In this document: piece by piece, positions 9,760 to 18,877 of the stretch
Numbering within the stretch: position 1 is the stretch's first letter
Layout: each line of letters begins with the position of its first letter
Assembly (NCBI RefSeq): GCF_002814235.1
Contig: NZ_PHSU01000011.1
Location: 310,001-374,000, forward strand
Length of the DNA stretch: 64,000 bases
Reading direction: 5' to 3'
Source: Pseudomonas sp. QS1027
GTDB taxonomy: Bacteria; Pseudomonadota; Gammaproteobacteria; Pseudomonadales; Pseudomonadaceae
Notes under the pieces: model-generated
Database searches by the model: none
Told to the model about the DNA's origin: nothing
What the model saw: only the letters and a program-made list of their open reading frames with translations
Translations under genes and position numbers: made by a program

Positions 9760-9789
9760 AAAACGCCGCTCATCACTGAGCGGCGTTTT
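9760..9789. terminator. Bidirectional terminator between dipeptidase gene and tRNA operon
   Basis: Twelve-base stem AAAACGCCGCTC/GAGCGGCGTTTT with loop ATCACT. A-run and T-run flank it on both sides, so it can end the dipeptidase transcript (+) and the tRNA operon (-), whose last tRNA stops ten bases away. Confidence 0.85.
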
Positions 9790-9798
9790 CATTGAATA

Positions 9799-9874
<76 letters not shown>

Positions 9875-9877
9875 AAA

Positions 9878-9953
9878 TGGCGTCCCCTAGGGGACTCGAA
9901 CCCCTGTTACCGCCGTGAAAGGGCGGTGTCCTAGGCCACTAGACGAAGGGGAC
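9878..9953 (-). tRNA. tRNA-Glu (anticodon TTC), copy 1
   Basis: Seventy-six bases on the minus strand, 5' GTCCCCTTCGTCTAGTGG and encoded 3' CCA. The anticodon loop CTTTCAC gives TTC. It is three bases upstream of the tRNA-Gly in the direction of transcription. Confidence 0.97.
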
Positions 9954-10058
9954 ACGCTAACTGAAACACATGGTGTGTATTCCAGTGCCCAAATCCGCAT
10001 CCGAAGATATCGGTTCTGGTTTCACTCAGCCCCGCCCGAAAGCAGTGCTGTTTAAAAA

Positions 10059-10134
<76 letters not shown>

Positions 10135-10136
10135 AT

Positions 10137-10212
10137 TGGCGTCCCCTAGGGGACTCGAACCCCTGTTACCGCCGTGAAAGGGCGGTGTCCTAGGCCACTA
10201 GACGAAGGGGAC
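10137..10212 (-). tRNA. tRNA-Glu (anticodon TTC), copy 2
   Basis: Same sequence as the copy at 9878-9953 by eye, on the minus strand, anticodon TTC, encoded CCA. It is the first tRNA after the promoter at 10273-10301. Confidence 0.97.
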
Positions 10213-10542
10213 ACACTACAACTTCACTCCCTGCCGCGCTTCGCTGTGTGCTTTACGCTGCAAGTGGCGCGCATTCTATGGATGGATCGAGGGGGCGTCA
10301 ACCCCCAAGGATAAATTTATTTAAATCAATGACTTCGCCACCCTTTACAGGGCTTTCCCGGCGCTCCTCGCGTCTGCCCCTTGGCGCCTATATTCTGGCG
10401 CCCGACAAGACGTTATAGTGATCTCGGGAAATAGTGGCGATGTGCTCTATCCCAGGCGCCATGCAGCGCGTCGATCAATGCTATCGGCGAAAACGCCAAG
10501 CCACTACACTCGTTCGCATTACACCTTGAAGAGGTCTTAACG
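10213..10542. other. Intergenic region between tRNA operon and coiled-coil protein gene
   Basis: About 330 bases. It holds the tRNA promoter, an AT-rich stretch upstream of it (10311-10330) that could act as an UP element, and the leader of the downstream plus-strand gene. I see no further gene. Confidence 0.6.
10273..10301 (-). promoter_or_regulatory. Sigma-70 promoter of the tRNA operon
   Basis: On the minus strand TTGACG (10301-10296) and TAGAAT (10278-10273) are separated by exactly 17 bases, followed by a GC-rich discriminator GCGCGCC, the type seen at stringently controlled stable-RNA promoters. The transcript would start about 55 bases before the first tRNA. Confidence 0.85.
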
Positions 10543-11313
10543 GTGACACCATTCATGATCACCCTGCTGGTCGCAGCCGGGATCTTTCTCCTGATCGCCA
10601 TCGGCTTCCTCAATCATATGGCGGAAAGCCGCAAGCTGGAGAAGGCCCGACTCAAGGTCGAGCTCAATGACCGCCTGCGCCGCTGCGGAGAAATCACCGA
10701 GACCTTCCCCGGCCAATTGATGAGCCCGGCCCTCAAGCTGCTGCTGACACGCCTGGAACTCAACGTGAACCAGCGGCTGCTGAACATGGAAAAGACCAAC
10801 AGCAAATTCAAGGCCCGGGTGACCGAGCTCACGGCGCTGGTCAGCCAGGGCGAGTCGATTCCGGTCAACAACCCGCCCGGCCCGATCCAGACCGAAGCCA
10901 AGGCCAAGGATGTACGCTTCCTGTTGGAAGCCCTGCACGGCCAGATCACCCGCGCGGCCCAGGACGGTTTCCTCCCCGCCACCGAAGCCAAGCACTGGAT
11001 CCGTGAAGTGCGGCATATCCTGGTATTGCTGCATATCGAGTTCTTCAACAACCTCGGCCAGCATGCCCTGCAACAGGAACAGCCGGGACAGGCGCGCCTG
11101 GCCTTCGAGCGCGGCGTGCAATACCTGCGCAAGCAGCCTGAGCCGGCGGTCTATAACGAACAGCTGATCTTCATGGAGAAGCTGTTGGCCCGCGCCAACT
11201 CCATGGTGCTCACCAACATCAAGCCGACTGAAGAAGACGTCAACGAGCTGACCATGGGCCTGAAGGACGTCGAAGCCGACGCCGACTGGAAGAAGAAAGC
11301 CATCTACGATTGA
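10543..11313 (+). CDS. Membrane-anchored coiled-coil protein of unknown function
   Basis: A 256-residue protein with a single N-terminal membrane segment (residues 4-24) followed by a mostly helical, charged cytoplasmic region rich in Glu, Lys, Leu and Gln. I do not recognise the family beyond a conserved Pseudomonas protein. The region around residues 135-210 (RAAQDGFLPATEAKHWIRE, LLHIEFFNNLGQHAL) looks TPR-like. The GTG start at 10543 is favoured because GAAGAGG lies eight bases upstream; the ATG at 10555 is the alternative. Confidence 0.85.
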   Translation: MTPFMITLLVAAGIFLLIAIGFLNHMAESRKLEKARLKVELNDRLRRCGEITETFPGQLMSPALKLLLTRLELNVNQRLLNMEKTNSKFKARVTELTALVSQGESIPVNNPPGPIQTEAKAKDVRFLLEALHGQITRAAQDGFLPATEAKHWIREVRHILVLLHIEFFNNLGQHALQQEQPGQARLAFERGVQYLRKQPEPAVYNEQLIFMEKLLARANSMVLTNIKPTEEDVNELTMGLKDVEADADWKKKAIYD

Positions 11314-11324
11314 TGGAATCCCAG

Positions 11325-11366
11325 GCATAAAAAAACGGACAAGCCAGGCTTGTCCGTTTTTTATGC
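11325..11366. terminator. Bidirectional terminator between convergent genes
   Basis: Long stem GCATAAAAAACGGACAAGC / GCTTGTCCGTTTTTTATGC with loop CAG. A-run and T-run on opposite sides suit termination of the coiled-coil protein gene (+) and yggL (-). Confidence 0.9.
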
Positions 11367-11378
11367 GTTACCGGGAAA

Positions 11379-11723
11379 TCAGGCGACCGGATTGATCGGC
11401 TTGTCCGGGTACCAGACGTCCATCAACGGGCTGACTTCAACGGAGGTCAGTTCGCTGCGGGTCTTGAGCCAGGCTTCAACGTTAGCACGTTGTTCAGCGC
11501 TGACCGAGCCACGCTTCTGCAGGCAAACCAGACCGTAGTCATCGCCGCCGACATAGCCAAGACCGTTGGCTTCCATCGCTTCTTTCAGGAATGCGTCGAG
11601 GAAAACGTCGATAGCCTCTTCACTCAGGTCTTCTTTGAAATCCAGGTTCAGCTCAAAACCCAACTCCTGAAATTCATCGACGCACAGCTTTTTGCGCAGA
11701 CGCTGGGAACGGTTAGTCGCCAT
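11379..11723 (-). CDS. yggL: YggL family ribosome-associated protein
   Basis: A 114-residue acidic protein beginning MATNRSQRLRKKLCVDEFQELGF, the conserved start of the YggL (DUF469) family, which in E. coli binds the 50S subunit. The ATG at 11723 has AGGA about seven bases upstream; a longer frame to 11756 lacks this. It converges on the preceding gene across a shared terminator. Confidence 0.88.
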   Translation of the reverse strand: MATNRSQRLRKKLCVDEFQELGFELNLDFKEDLSEEAIDVFLDAFLKEAMEANGLGYVGGDDYGLVCLQKRGSVSAEQRANVEAWLKTRSELTSVEVSPLMDVWYPDKPINPVA

Positions 11724-11954
11724 GAAACAATCCTCAAAAGTAATAACGGGCGGCACTTTATCAGTTTAAGGCTGCAATTGCCCGGATCTGTGCTGCCGCC
11801 GGGCCGATCCGCGGAAAAAAATCAGTAATACGTGGCCGGCCCAAGGCCCAAGTTCCGCTGCCCTGGGGCATAATGCCGTCAATTTCACGACCATTGAGGG
11901 ATTTTTGTCCACATGCCCTCGTATTTCCCCTTCGACGGTAGGGTTCCATTTCAT

Positions 11955-13409
11955 ATGATCAAATCTTTACGTCCGCTGCTGCTCGCCGGTCTTCTCCTTC
12001 CCCTGGCCCTCCCCTCCTACGCAGCGCCCGTCAACACCACCCTCTCTCCCAAGGTCCAGCAGGCGCTCAGAGCCAGCAAGCTGCAAAACGACGCCTTGTC
12101 CCTGATGCTGGTGCCACTCGACGGCCCCGGCATCCCCACGGCGGTCAACGCCGACGTGTCGGTGAACCCGGCCTCGACCATGAAGCTGATCACCACCTAC
12201 GCCGCCCTGGAAATGCTCGGCCCCAACCACCAGTGGAAAACCGAGTTCTACACCGACGGCACCCTGAGCAACGGCGTCCTGCAAGGCAACCTGTACCTCA
12301 AGGGCGGCGGCGACCCGAAGCTGAACATGGAAAAACTCTGGCTGCTGATGCGCGATCTGCGGGCCAATGGCGTGAACCAGGTGACCGGCGATCTGGTCCT
12401 CGACCGCAGCTTCTTCATCCAGCCGCAACTGCCGGAATTCAATGACGACGGCAACGACGAGAACAAGCCGTTCCTGGTCAAGCCCGATGCGTTGATGGTC
12501 AACCTCAAGGCCCTGCGCTTCGTCGCGCGCAACGACTCGGGCAAGGTGCTGGTCTCGGTGGAGCCGCCGATTGCCAGCATCCGCATCGACAACCAGGTCA
12601 AGGCGGTCAATGCCAAACAGTGCTCCGGCGACGTGCGCTACAACCCGGTGGTCCAGGACGACGGCAGTACCCTGGTCACCGTCAGCGGCCAACTGGCCGA
12701 AGGCTGCAGCTCGCAGACCTACCTGTCGCTGCTCGACCACCCGACCTACGCCGCCGGTGCCGTGCGCGCCATCTGGCAGGAATTGGGCGGCAGCATCCAT
12801 GGCAAGGACCGTTCCGACGTGGTGCCCAAGAGCGCCCGCCTGCTGGCTCGGGCCTACTCGCCGGACCTGACGGAAATCATCCGCGACATCAACAAATACA
12901 GTAACAACACCATGGCCCAGCAACTGTTCCTGAGCCTGGGTGCGGAGTATCGCAACGATGCCGACGGCGATGACGCCAAGGCGGCGCAGCGGGTGGTGCG
13001 TCAGTGGCTGGCGAAAAAAGGCATTATCGCGCCGCACCTGGTGATGGAGAACGGCTCCGGCCTGTCCCGTGCCGAGCGGGTCAGCGCGCGGGAAATGGCG
13101 AGCATGCTGCAATCGGCCTGGAAGAGCCCCTATGCCGCGGAGTTCATCAGTTCGCTGCCGATCGTCGGTACCGACGGCACCATGCGCAAACGCCTGAAGC
13201 AGACGGCCATGCGTGGCGAGGCCCATATCAAGACCGGGACCCTGAACACCGTGCGCGCCATTGCCGGCTTCAGCCGCGACGATAACGGCACCACCTGGGC
13301 GGTGGTGGCGATTCTCAACGACCCGAAACCCTGGGGTGCCTCCTCGGTACTCGATCAGGTGTTGCTGGACCTGTACCGCCAACCCAACGTGCCCGACGCG
13401 GACGAATAA
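11955..13409 (+). CDS. dacB: D-alanyl-D-alanine carboxypeptidase/endopeptidase PBP4
   Basis: A 484-residue exported serine peptidase of family S13 that trims and cuts peptidoglycan cross-links in the periplasm. The signal peptide spans about residues 1-24. The active-site motifs are in order: STMK (in NPASTMKL, near residue 75), YSNN (near residue 315) and KTGT (near residue 425). The region between the first two is the large insert typical of PBP4. I use the ATG at 11955, which gives a normal signal peptide. Confidence 0.95.
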   Translation: MIKSLRPLLLAGLLLPLALPSYAAPVNTTLSPKVQQALRASKLQNDALSLMLVPLDGPGIPTAVNADVSVNPASTMKLITTYAALEMLGPNHQWKTEFYTDGTLSNGVLQGNLYLKGGGDPKLNMEKLWLLMRDLRANGVNQVTGDLVLDRSFFIQPQLPEFNDDGNDENKPFLVKPDALMVNLKALRFVARNDSGKVLVSVEPPIASIRIDNQVKAVNAKQCSGDVRYNPVVQDDGSTLVTVSGQLAEGCSSQTYLSLLDHPTYAAGAVRAIWQELGGSIHGKDRSDVVPKSARLLARAYSPDLTEIIRDINKYSNNTMAQQLFLSLGAEYRNDADGDDAKAAQRVVRQWLAKKGIIAPHLVMENGSGLSRAERVSAREMASMLQSAWKSPYAAEFISSLPIVGTDGTMRKRLKQTAMRGEAHIKTGTLNTVRAIAGFSRDDNGTTWAVVAILNDPKPWGASSVLDQVLLDLYRQPNVPDADE

Positions 13410-13412
13410 CCC

Positions 13413-13434
13413 GAGCCCTGAATATCAGGGCCCG
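13413..13434. terminator. Hairpin between convergent dacB and rlmL
   Basis: Inverted repeat GAGCCCTG/CAGGGCCC around AATAT lies between the two stop codons. No U-run on either side, so terminator function is uncertain. Confidence 0.4.
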
Positions 13435-13447
13435 GGATCCGTTGTGA

Positions 13448-15715
13448 TCAGCGGGCGCTGATTTTCCAGGCGCGGTGGATCTTGCTGTTGCGGGCGAAAT
13501 CCGGGTCCAGGGTCTGGGCACTGATTTCCTCGACGGCATAACGCGTCGCCAGGTGCTCGTCCAACTGGAACTTGCGGAAGTTGTTGGAGAAATACAGCAC
13601 GCCGCCCGGTGCCAGGCGGGCCACGGCCAGGTCGAGCAACTGCACGTGGTCACGCTGGACGTCGAACACGCCTTCCATGCGCTTGGAGTTGGAGAAGGTC
13701 GGCGGATCGATGAAGATCAGGTCGAACTCATCACGACTGGCCTCCAGCCAGGCCATCACATCCCCCTGTTCCAGGCGGTTCTTGTCGGAGAAGCCATTGA
13801 GCGACAGGTTGCGCCGCGCCCAGTCCAGGTAGGTTTTCGACAGGTCGACGCTGGTGGTGGTGCGCGCACCGCCCTTGGCCGCGTGCACACTGGCGGTCGC
13901 GGTGTAGCAGAACAGGTTGAGGAAGCGTTTGCCGGCCGCCTCTTTCTGGATCCGCAGGCGCATCGGCCGGTGGTCGAGAAACAGACCGGTGTCGAGGTAG
14001 TCGGTCAGGTTGACCAACAACTTCACGCCACCTTCGTTGACCTCGGTGAATTTGCCCTGGGCGCTCTGGCGCTCGTATTGCTTGGTGCCGCTCTGGCGCT
14101 CGCGGCGCTTGATGATCACCCGGCTCTTGTCGACGTTCAACGCCTGGGGAATCGCCGCCAGGGCATCGAACAGTCGGGCCTGGGCCTTTTCCGGATCGAT
14201 GGACTTCGGCGCGGCGTATTCCTGGACGTGCACCCAGTCGTGGTACAGGTCGATGGCCAGCGAGTATTCCGGCATATCGGCGTCATACACCCGATAGCAG
14301 TCGACGCCTTCACGCCGGGCCCACTTGCCCAATTGCTTGAGGTTCTTCTGCAAACGGTTGGCGAACATCTGCCCGCCTTCGCTCAGGCGGGCCTGCTCGA
14401 CCACTGGCGCAGGGGTCGGTGCCGGCTTGATCGGATTGCCGTTCTTGTTGAATTTCGGTGCTTCGGCCACCTCCTGCGCCAGGACTTCAGCCTGTTCGCG
14501 TTCGATCTGGCGTTGTTCCGGTGTGCGACGCTCGCCGGTGACGAACTGATCCGGCACGACCTTGATCAACAACAGCTTGCACGGCAAGGCGCCGTTCCAG
14601 AACGAATACTGCTTGTGGCTGCGAATGCCCATGCGCTTGCCCAGGTCCGGGGCACCAGTGAACACCGCCGCCTCCCAGTTCAGGCAGGACTGGCGCAGGC
14701 GCTCGCCGAGGTTCTGGTAGAGGTAGAGCAGGCTGGCTTCGTCGCCCAGGCGTTCGCCGTAGGGAGGGTTGCAGATCACCAGGCCTTTCTGGTTCTGGTC
14801 CGGGCGCGGCTCGAAGGTCGCCACTTCGCCCTGGTAGACCTTGATCCATTCACTCAGGCCGGCGCGCTCGATGTTGTTGCGCGCGGGCTGGATCAGCCGT
14901 GGATCGGCTTCATAACCGCGAATCCACAGCGGCGGCTTGGCCAGGCCGGCTTCGGCACGCACCGTGGCTTCTTCGTGAAGTTTCTTCCACAGCGCCGGTA
15001 CGTGACCGAGCCAGGCGTCGAAGCCCCAGTGCACGCGGTTGAGGTTGGGCGCCATATCGGCGGCGATCATCCCGGCCTCGACCAGGAAGGTCCCGACACC
15101 ACACATCGGGTCGGCCAGGGCCCCGCCTTCGGCGGCAATCCGCGGCCAGCCGGAGCGGATCAGGATCGCCGCCGCGAGGTTTTCCTTCAGCGGCGCGGCC
15201 CCCTGCTGCAGGCGATAGCCGCGCTGGTGCAGGCTGTGGCCGGACAGGTCGAGGGAGAGGATCGCCTCGCCACGGTCCAGGCGCAGGTGAATGCGCAGGT
15301 CCGGGCTGATCTTGTCGATGGACGGACGTTCGCCGGTCGGAGTGCGCAGTTTGTCGACAATCGCATCCTTGACCTTCAAGGCGCCGAAATGGGTGTTGTC
15401 GATGCCCGAACCATGGCCGCTGAACTCAACGGCGAGGGTCCCGTCGGAGACCATGTGGTCCTGCCAGTCGACGTCGAGCACGCCATGGTAAAGGTCCTCG
15501 GCGTCCTTCATCGGGAAGCGCTTGAGCACCAGCAGTACACGGTTGGCCAGTCGCGACCAGAGACACAGACGATAGGCGGTCTCCATATCGGCCGTGCCAC
15601 GGATGGCCGAGGTGTGCTCGCGCGCCTCCTCAAGGCCAAGCCCGACGGCTTCCTCAAGAAGCAGGCCTTCAAGGCCTTTAGGGCAAGTGAGGAAGAGTTC
15701 GTAACGATCCGACAT
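13448..15715 (-). CDS. rlmL: 23S rRNA bifunctional methyltransferase RlmKL
   Basis: A 755-residue fusion of two methyltransferases that make m2G2445 (RlmL half) and m7G2069 (RlmK half) in 23S rRNA. An N-terminal THUMP RNA-binding domain (about residues 45-155) is followed by the RlmL catalytic motif NPPYGERL near residue 315 and the RlmK half with DPPTFSNSKRM near residue 670. Length and domain order are as in E. coli RlmKL. Confidence 0.95.
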   Translation of the reverse strand: MSDRYELFLTCPKGLEGLLLEEAVGLGLEEAREHTSAIRGTADMETAYRLCLWSRLANRVLLVLKRFPMKDAEDLYHGVLDVDWQDHMVSDGTLAVEFSGHGSGIDNTHFGALKVKDAIVDKLRTPTGERPSIDKISPDLRIHLRLDRGEAILSLDLSGHSLHQRGYRLQQGAAPLKENLAAAILIRSGWPRIAAEGGALADPMCGVGTFLVEAGMIAADMAPNLNRVHWGFDAWLGHVPALWKKLHEEATVRAEAGLAKPPLWIRGYEADPRLIQPARNNIERAGLSEWIKVYQGEVATFEPRPDQNQKGLVICNPPYGERLGDEASLLYLYQNLGERLRQSCLNWEAAVFTGAPDLGKRMGIRSHKQYSFWNGALPCKLLLIKVVPDQFVTGERRTPEQRQIEREQAEVLAQEVAEAPKFNKNGNPIKPAPTPAPVVEQARLSEGGQMFANRLQKNLKQLGKWARREGVDCYRVYDADMPEYSLAIDLYHDWVHVQEYAAPKSIDPEKAQARLFDALAAIPQALNVDKSRVIIKRRERQSGTKQYERQSAQGKFTEVNEGGVKLLVNLTDYLDTGLFLDHRPMRLRIQKEAAGKRFLNLFCYTATASVHAAKGGARTTTSVDLSKTYLDWARRNLSLNGFSDKNRLEQGDVMAWLEASRDEFDLIFIDPPTFSNSKRMEGVFDVQRDHVQLLDLAVARLAPGGVLYFSNNFRKFQLDEHLATRYAVEEISAQTLDPDFARNSKIHRAWKISAR

Positions 15716-16333
15716 GGGAATTCCCGGGCTTCAAGCCTTCAAGGAACGGGCAAACGCATCGCCCGCTCGGTTTCGATCAAGCGCTTTTCTCGAAGAGCGC
15801 TCGTGTGGCGCACCATTGCGCCTGTCCATCCAGGCAGATCCTGCAACCGGAGGGGTTGAAAGAACCTTGATGCCTGGACAGCTCAACTCTCGTAATAAAA
15901 GTCCTTTTTTAACAAAAACTCTCGTAACAAAAAGTCACATCGTGACCCTTCGTCGAATAATACCTGACTACAACGGGTCGGCATTCGCAACAGAGAATGA
16001 AACTCATCATTCATCTAAGGGCTGATCATAGCTGGGTTTTCTTCCGCTACTCGAGCCAACGGCCATCACATCTTATGGCCATAACACCATTATCGTTACG
16101 TCCTTATGACAAAACGGTCATTCACACGCCCCTGCGCATTGGTTAGAACTCACATCAGGTTGACGTCGCAATGGCGTCAACACCCCGCCCTACCGCGAAA
16201 TCGCCCAAGTGCTTTTTCGTACCAGGGCGGAGCTCGCCACGCCGGCAGCGAGCACCAAGGTAGATGCATTCTGCCCGACTTCGCCAAGAGGTCGACGGGA
16301 CATATAACAGTCAACCAGTGAGGGCAACACCCT
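15716..16333. other. Long region upstream of rmf
   Basis: About 618 bases between divergent rlmL and rmf. Visible features: an imperfect palindrome GCGCTTTTCT/CGAAGAGCGC at 15781-15800, an AT-rich stretch at 15893-15935, GGCCAT..ATGGCC near 16060-16080, and GTTGACG..CGTCAAC at 16159-16181. TATAAC near 16305 is a possible -10 for rmf. Short open frames here have no coding character. A small RNA or multi-input promoter is possible but not shown. Confidence 0.4.
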
Positions 16334-16549
16334 ATGAGAAGACTTAAGCGTGATCCGTTGGAAAGAGCATTTTTACGCGGATATCAATACGGCGTTCATG
16401 GCAAATCCCGTGAGCTTTGCCCCTTTACTCTACCGTCGGTACGCCAAGCCTGGATCAATGGCTGGCGAGAAGGACGCGGCGACAACTGGGACGGTATGAC
16501 CGGCACTGCGGGAATCCACAGACTCAACGAACTTCACGCTGTCGGCTGA
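16334..16549 (+). CDS. rmf: Ribosome modulation factor
   Basis: A 71-residue basic protein that binds 70S ribosomes and drives 100S dimer formation in stationary phase. It begins MRRLKRDPLERAFLRGYQYG, matching the conserved start of E. coli Rmf, and keeps the SRELCPF-like and INGWREGR segments. It is slightly longer than E. coli Rmf (55) at the C-terminus. GAGGG lies about ten bases before the ATG. It sits between rlmL and pyrD, as in P. aeruginosa. Confidence 0.95.
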   Translation: MRRLKRDPLERAFLRGYQYGVHGKSRELCPFTLPSVRQAWINGWREGRGDNWDGMTGTAGIHRLNELHAVG

Positions 16550-16630
16550 TCAGGGCACATTCCGACATGACAATTTGAGCAACAACCGACTTACCATGCA
16601 CGCCCCATCCGGGCGGCGGGCTTCGGCCCA

Positions 16631-16653
16631 GGGGCTCCTACGGAGCCCTTTTT
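16631..16653 (+). terminator. Terminator of rmf
   Basis: Stem GGGCTCC/GGAGCCC with loop TAC, followed by TTTTT. The U-run is only on the plus strand, so it belongs to rmf and not to convergent pyrD. Confidence 0.85.
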
Positions 16654-16665
16654 AATGCCCCAGGC

Positions 16666-17688
16666 TTAGCGCCGCAAGGCCGCGATGGCATCCACCGACT
16701 GGCGAATCAGCGCCGGTCCCTTGTAGATGAACCCCGAATACACCTGCACCAGGCTCGCCCCGGCGGCGATCTTCTCAGCCGCGTGCTCGCCCTCGGTGAT
16801 ACCGCCGGCCGCGATGATCGGCAAACGCCCGGCCAGTTCAGCAGCCAGCACCTTGACGGTATGGGTACTCTTCTCGCGCACCGGCGCGCCGGACAGGCCA
16901 CCGGCCTCGTCGCCATGGGCCAGGCCTTCGACACCGACGCGACTCAGGGTGGTGTTGGTAGCGATCACCGCGTCCATGCCCGACTCCAGCAGCGCCTGGG
17001 CCACCAGCACCGTCTCTTCGTCGGTCATGTCCGGGGCGATCTTGATCGCCAGCGGCACGTATTTGCCATGCTGCTGGGCCAACTGAGCCTGGCGCACGCG
17101 CAGGGCCTCGAGCAGTTGCTTGAGCGAATCGCCGAATTGCAGGCTGCGCAGGCCCGGGGTGTTCGGCGAGCTGACGTTGACCGTCACATAGCTGGCGTGG
17201 GCGTAGACCTTGTCCAGGCAGATCAGGTAGTCATCGACGGCACGCTCCACCGGCGTATCGAAGTTCTTGCCGATATTGATCCCGAGGATGCCGCTGTAGC
17301 GCGCGGCGCGAACCCGCGACACCAGGTTGTCCACACCCAGGTTGTTGAAGCCCATGCGATTGATGATCGCCTCGGCTTGCGGCAGGCGGAAGATCCGGGG
17401 TTTCGGATTGCCCGGCTGCGGCCGTGGCGTCACTGTGCCGATTTCAACGAAGCCGAAGCCCAGCTGGGCAAAACCGTCGATGGCCGCGCCGTTCTTGTCC
17501 AGGCCCGCGGCCAGGCCCACCGGGTTGGGAAAGTCCAGGCCCATGACCGTCACCGGGTTCGACGCCGGGGCCTTGCACAACAGGCTGTTAAGTCCCAGGC
17601 GGCCACCCGCGCCGATCAGGTCCAGGGACAAATCGTGGGAGACTTCCGGAGAAAACTTGAACAACAGCTGGCGGGCCAGGTTATACAT
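16666..17688 (-). CDS. pyrD: Dihydroorotate dehydrogenase (quinone)
   Basis: Membrane-associated class 2 enzyme of pyrimidine synthesis that oxidises dihydroorotate with FMN and quinone. The 340-residue protein begins [19 protein letters not shown], the amphipathic helix that docks to the membrane, and keeps the [26 protein letters not shown] and catalytic-serine regions of class 2. Start at 17688 chosen by homology; the upstream frame adds 26 unlikely residues. Confidence 0.96.
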   Translation of the reverse strand: MYNLARQLLFKFSPEVSHDLSLDLIGAGGRLGLNSLLCKAPASNPVTVMGLDFPNPVGLAAGLDKNGAAIDGFAQLGFGFVEIGTVTPRPQPGNPKPRIFRLPQAEAIINRMGFNNLGVDNLVSRVRAARYSGILGINIGKNFDTPVERAVDDYLICLDKVYAHASYVTVNVSSPNTPGLRSLQFGDSLKQLLEALRVRQAQLAQQHGKYVPLAIKIAPDMTDEETVLVAQALLESGMDAVIATNTTLSRVGVEGLAHGDEAGGLSGAPVREKSTHTVKVLAAELAGRLPIIAAGGITEGEHAAEKIAAGASLVQVYSGFIYKGPALIRQSVDAIAALRR

Positions 17689-17775
17689 GGGCGGGCTTGA
17701 CTCGGATGGCGGCGATAGTGGCCGGCGATTATAGCCGGGACCCGGCAAAAACCATAGGCGCACCACGAGCCCGGC

Positions 17776-18375
17776 TCATCCACAAGGCGGCAACGCGGTC
17801 GCCTCGGCGCAACCTTGCAGGCTGGTGACCAGGGCCAGGCGGGCCAGCGCCTGTTGATTGCCGGCTTCCAGCTCCAGGACCCGGGCGACCGCCGCCCGCG
17901 CCTGCTCGACCCCCGCGCCGCGATCACACAAACCGAGCATCGACAAGGCCAGCCAGGTATCGGCCAGTTGCAGCGCACTCCAGGGCTCGCAACAGGCGGC
18001 TATCAGCTCGGTCGGCAAGGCGCCCAGCGGGTCCTCCAACACCGGCAGCAACGGCACCACCGGACCGGTAAAACGATAGCCCTTGCCGTAGACGGTGGCG
18101 ATGTAGCCCTTGCTCTCCTCGAGCAATTTGCGCAGCACATAGATACAGCGTGTCAGCGACTCCTCGGCCGCGTCCATGCCAGGCCAGACGCTGTCGAGCA
18201 AACGATCCTTGGTCACCAGCCGGCCAGCCGAACCCAGCAACAGGCGCAGCACCTGCAACTCCTTGGGCGGCAGATGAACGCCCCGGCCGCATCTCACCAG
18301 GTTTCCATCGCTTTGCAATATCCATTGACCAAAGACGAAGGTTTGTCGCGGAGTCTTTCCAGTGACGCTGTCCAT
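17776..18375 (-). CDS. HilA-like winged-helix regulator, shortened
   Basis: A 199-residue protein. Residues 10-105 form an OmpR/ToxR-type winged helix very like that of Salmonella HilA, the master activator of the SPI-1 type III secretion genes: FVFGQWILQSDGNLVR, PPKELQVLRLLL, EESLTRCIYVLRKLL and YGKGYRFTGPVV all have close counterparts. The rest (about 110-195) resembles only one short piece of HilA's tetratricopeptide region (LADTWLALSMLGL ... NQQALARLALVTSL). HilA is about 550 residues, so the middle and the C-terminus are missing. The stop is natural, with no frameshift visible. Last gene of the SPI-1-like group, 223 bases after the ACP-like gene. Confidence 0.78.
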   Translation of the reverse strand: MDSVTGKTPRQTFVFGQWILQSDGNLVRCGRGVHLPPKELQVLRLLLGSAGRLVTKDRLLDSVWPGMDAAEESLTRCIYVLRKLLEESKGYIATVYGKGYRFTGPVVPLLPVLEDPLGALPTELIAACCEPWSALQLADTWLALSMLGLCDRGAGVEQARAAVARVLELEAGNQQALARLALVTSLQGCAEATALPPCG

Positions 18376-18598
18376 AACCTCGACGCAATCCTCTATAGAG
18401 ATGTACGACCATTCAAAAATAAACCCGGGAAAAGGGCCTATTCACGAGGAACGTCACGACTATAGGAATTCACATCGAGCCATGTCGGTAGGACATTTCC
18501 CGCATGGAAAAGGAATATTCAACAAAGCAGCCCACTCGACAAAACCTACAGGTCCGAGGCCGATTCCTTCATACAAACTGCGCCAAAATGCAGGAGTT

Positions 18599-18877
18599 TT
18601 AGTAGCTCCTCGCCTCTCCCCGGGCGTTTCCTACAAGGCGACACAGATCCGCCACGGTCCGCCAGCGTACGACCTCACCGACCGATAACCTGATACGGAA
18701 CGCCGCATTGAGCCGCTCAACCAGTTCGGCACGGTCCATGTCGTTGCTGCCCAGGTCTTCGAGCAGCCTCGACTCGAAGCGGATCCTTCTGCGCGGTACT
18801 GAAAAATGCTCGGCGAGCAGCACCATCACCTGTTGCTCGATAAAGTAGTCACACTCTCCCGGAACCAGGTAGCTCAT
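18599..18877 (-). CDS. IacP-like acyl carrier protein lacking the carrier serine
   Basis: A 92-residue ACP-fold protein. The helix II region reads LLEDLGSNDMDRAELVERL, where functional carriers have LGADSLDxVEL; the serine that takes phosphopantetheine is Asp (GAC codon). The C-terminal RTVADLCRLVGNA resembles the end of Salmonella IacP, the ACP-like protein of SPI-1. ATG at 18877 overlaps the stop of the SicA-like gene (ATGA, 18874-18877), so translation is coupled. Without the serine it cannot be charged in the usual way; a structural or partner-binding role is inferred. Confidence 0.75.
   Translation of the reverse strand: MSYLVPGECDYFIEQQVMVLLAEHFSVPRRRIRFESRLLEDLGSNDMDRAELVERLNAAFRIRLSVGEVVRWRTVADLCRLVGNARGEARSY

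Noticed and set aside
13475..15859. A nearly 800-codon frame opposite rlmL
   Set aside because: Shadow of the GC-rich rlmL gene; no recognisable domain and no ribosome binding site. The same applies to the long frame opposite ppsA at 25856-28450.
18362..18688. Plus-strand frame of 108 codons in the gap between the IacP- and HilA-like genes
   Set aside because: It overlaps the 3' end of the IacP-like gene and the 5' end of the HilA-like gene on the other strand, with no ribosome binding site or family resemblance.
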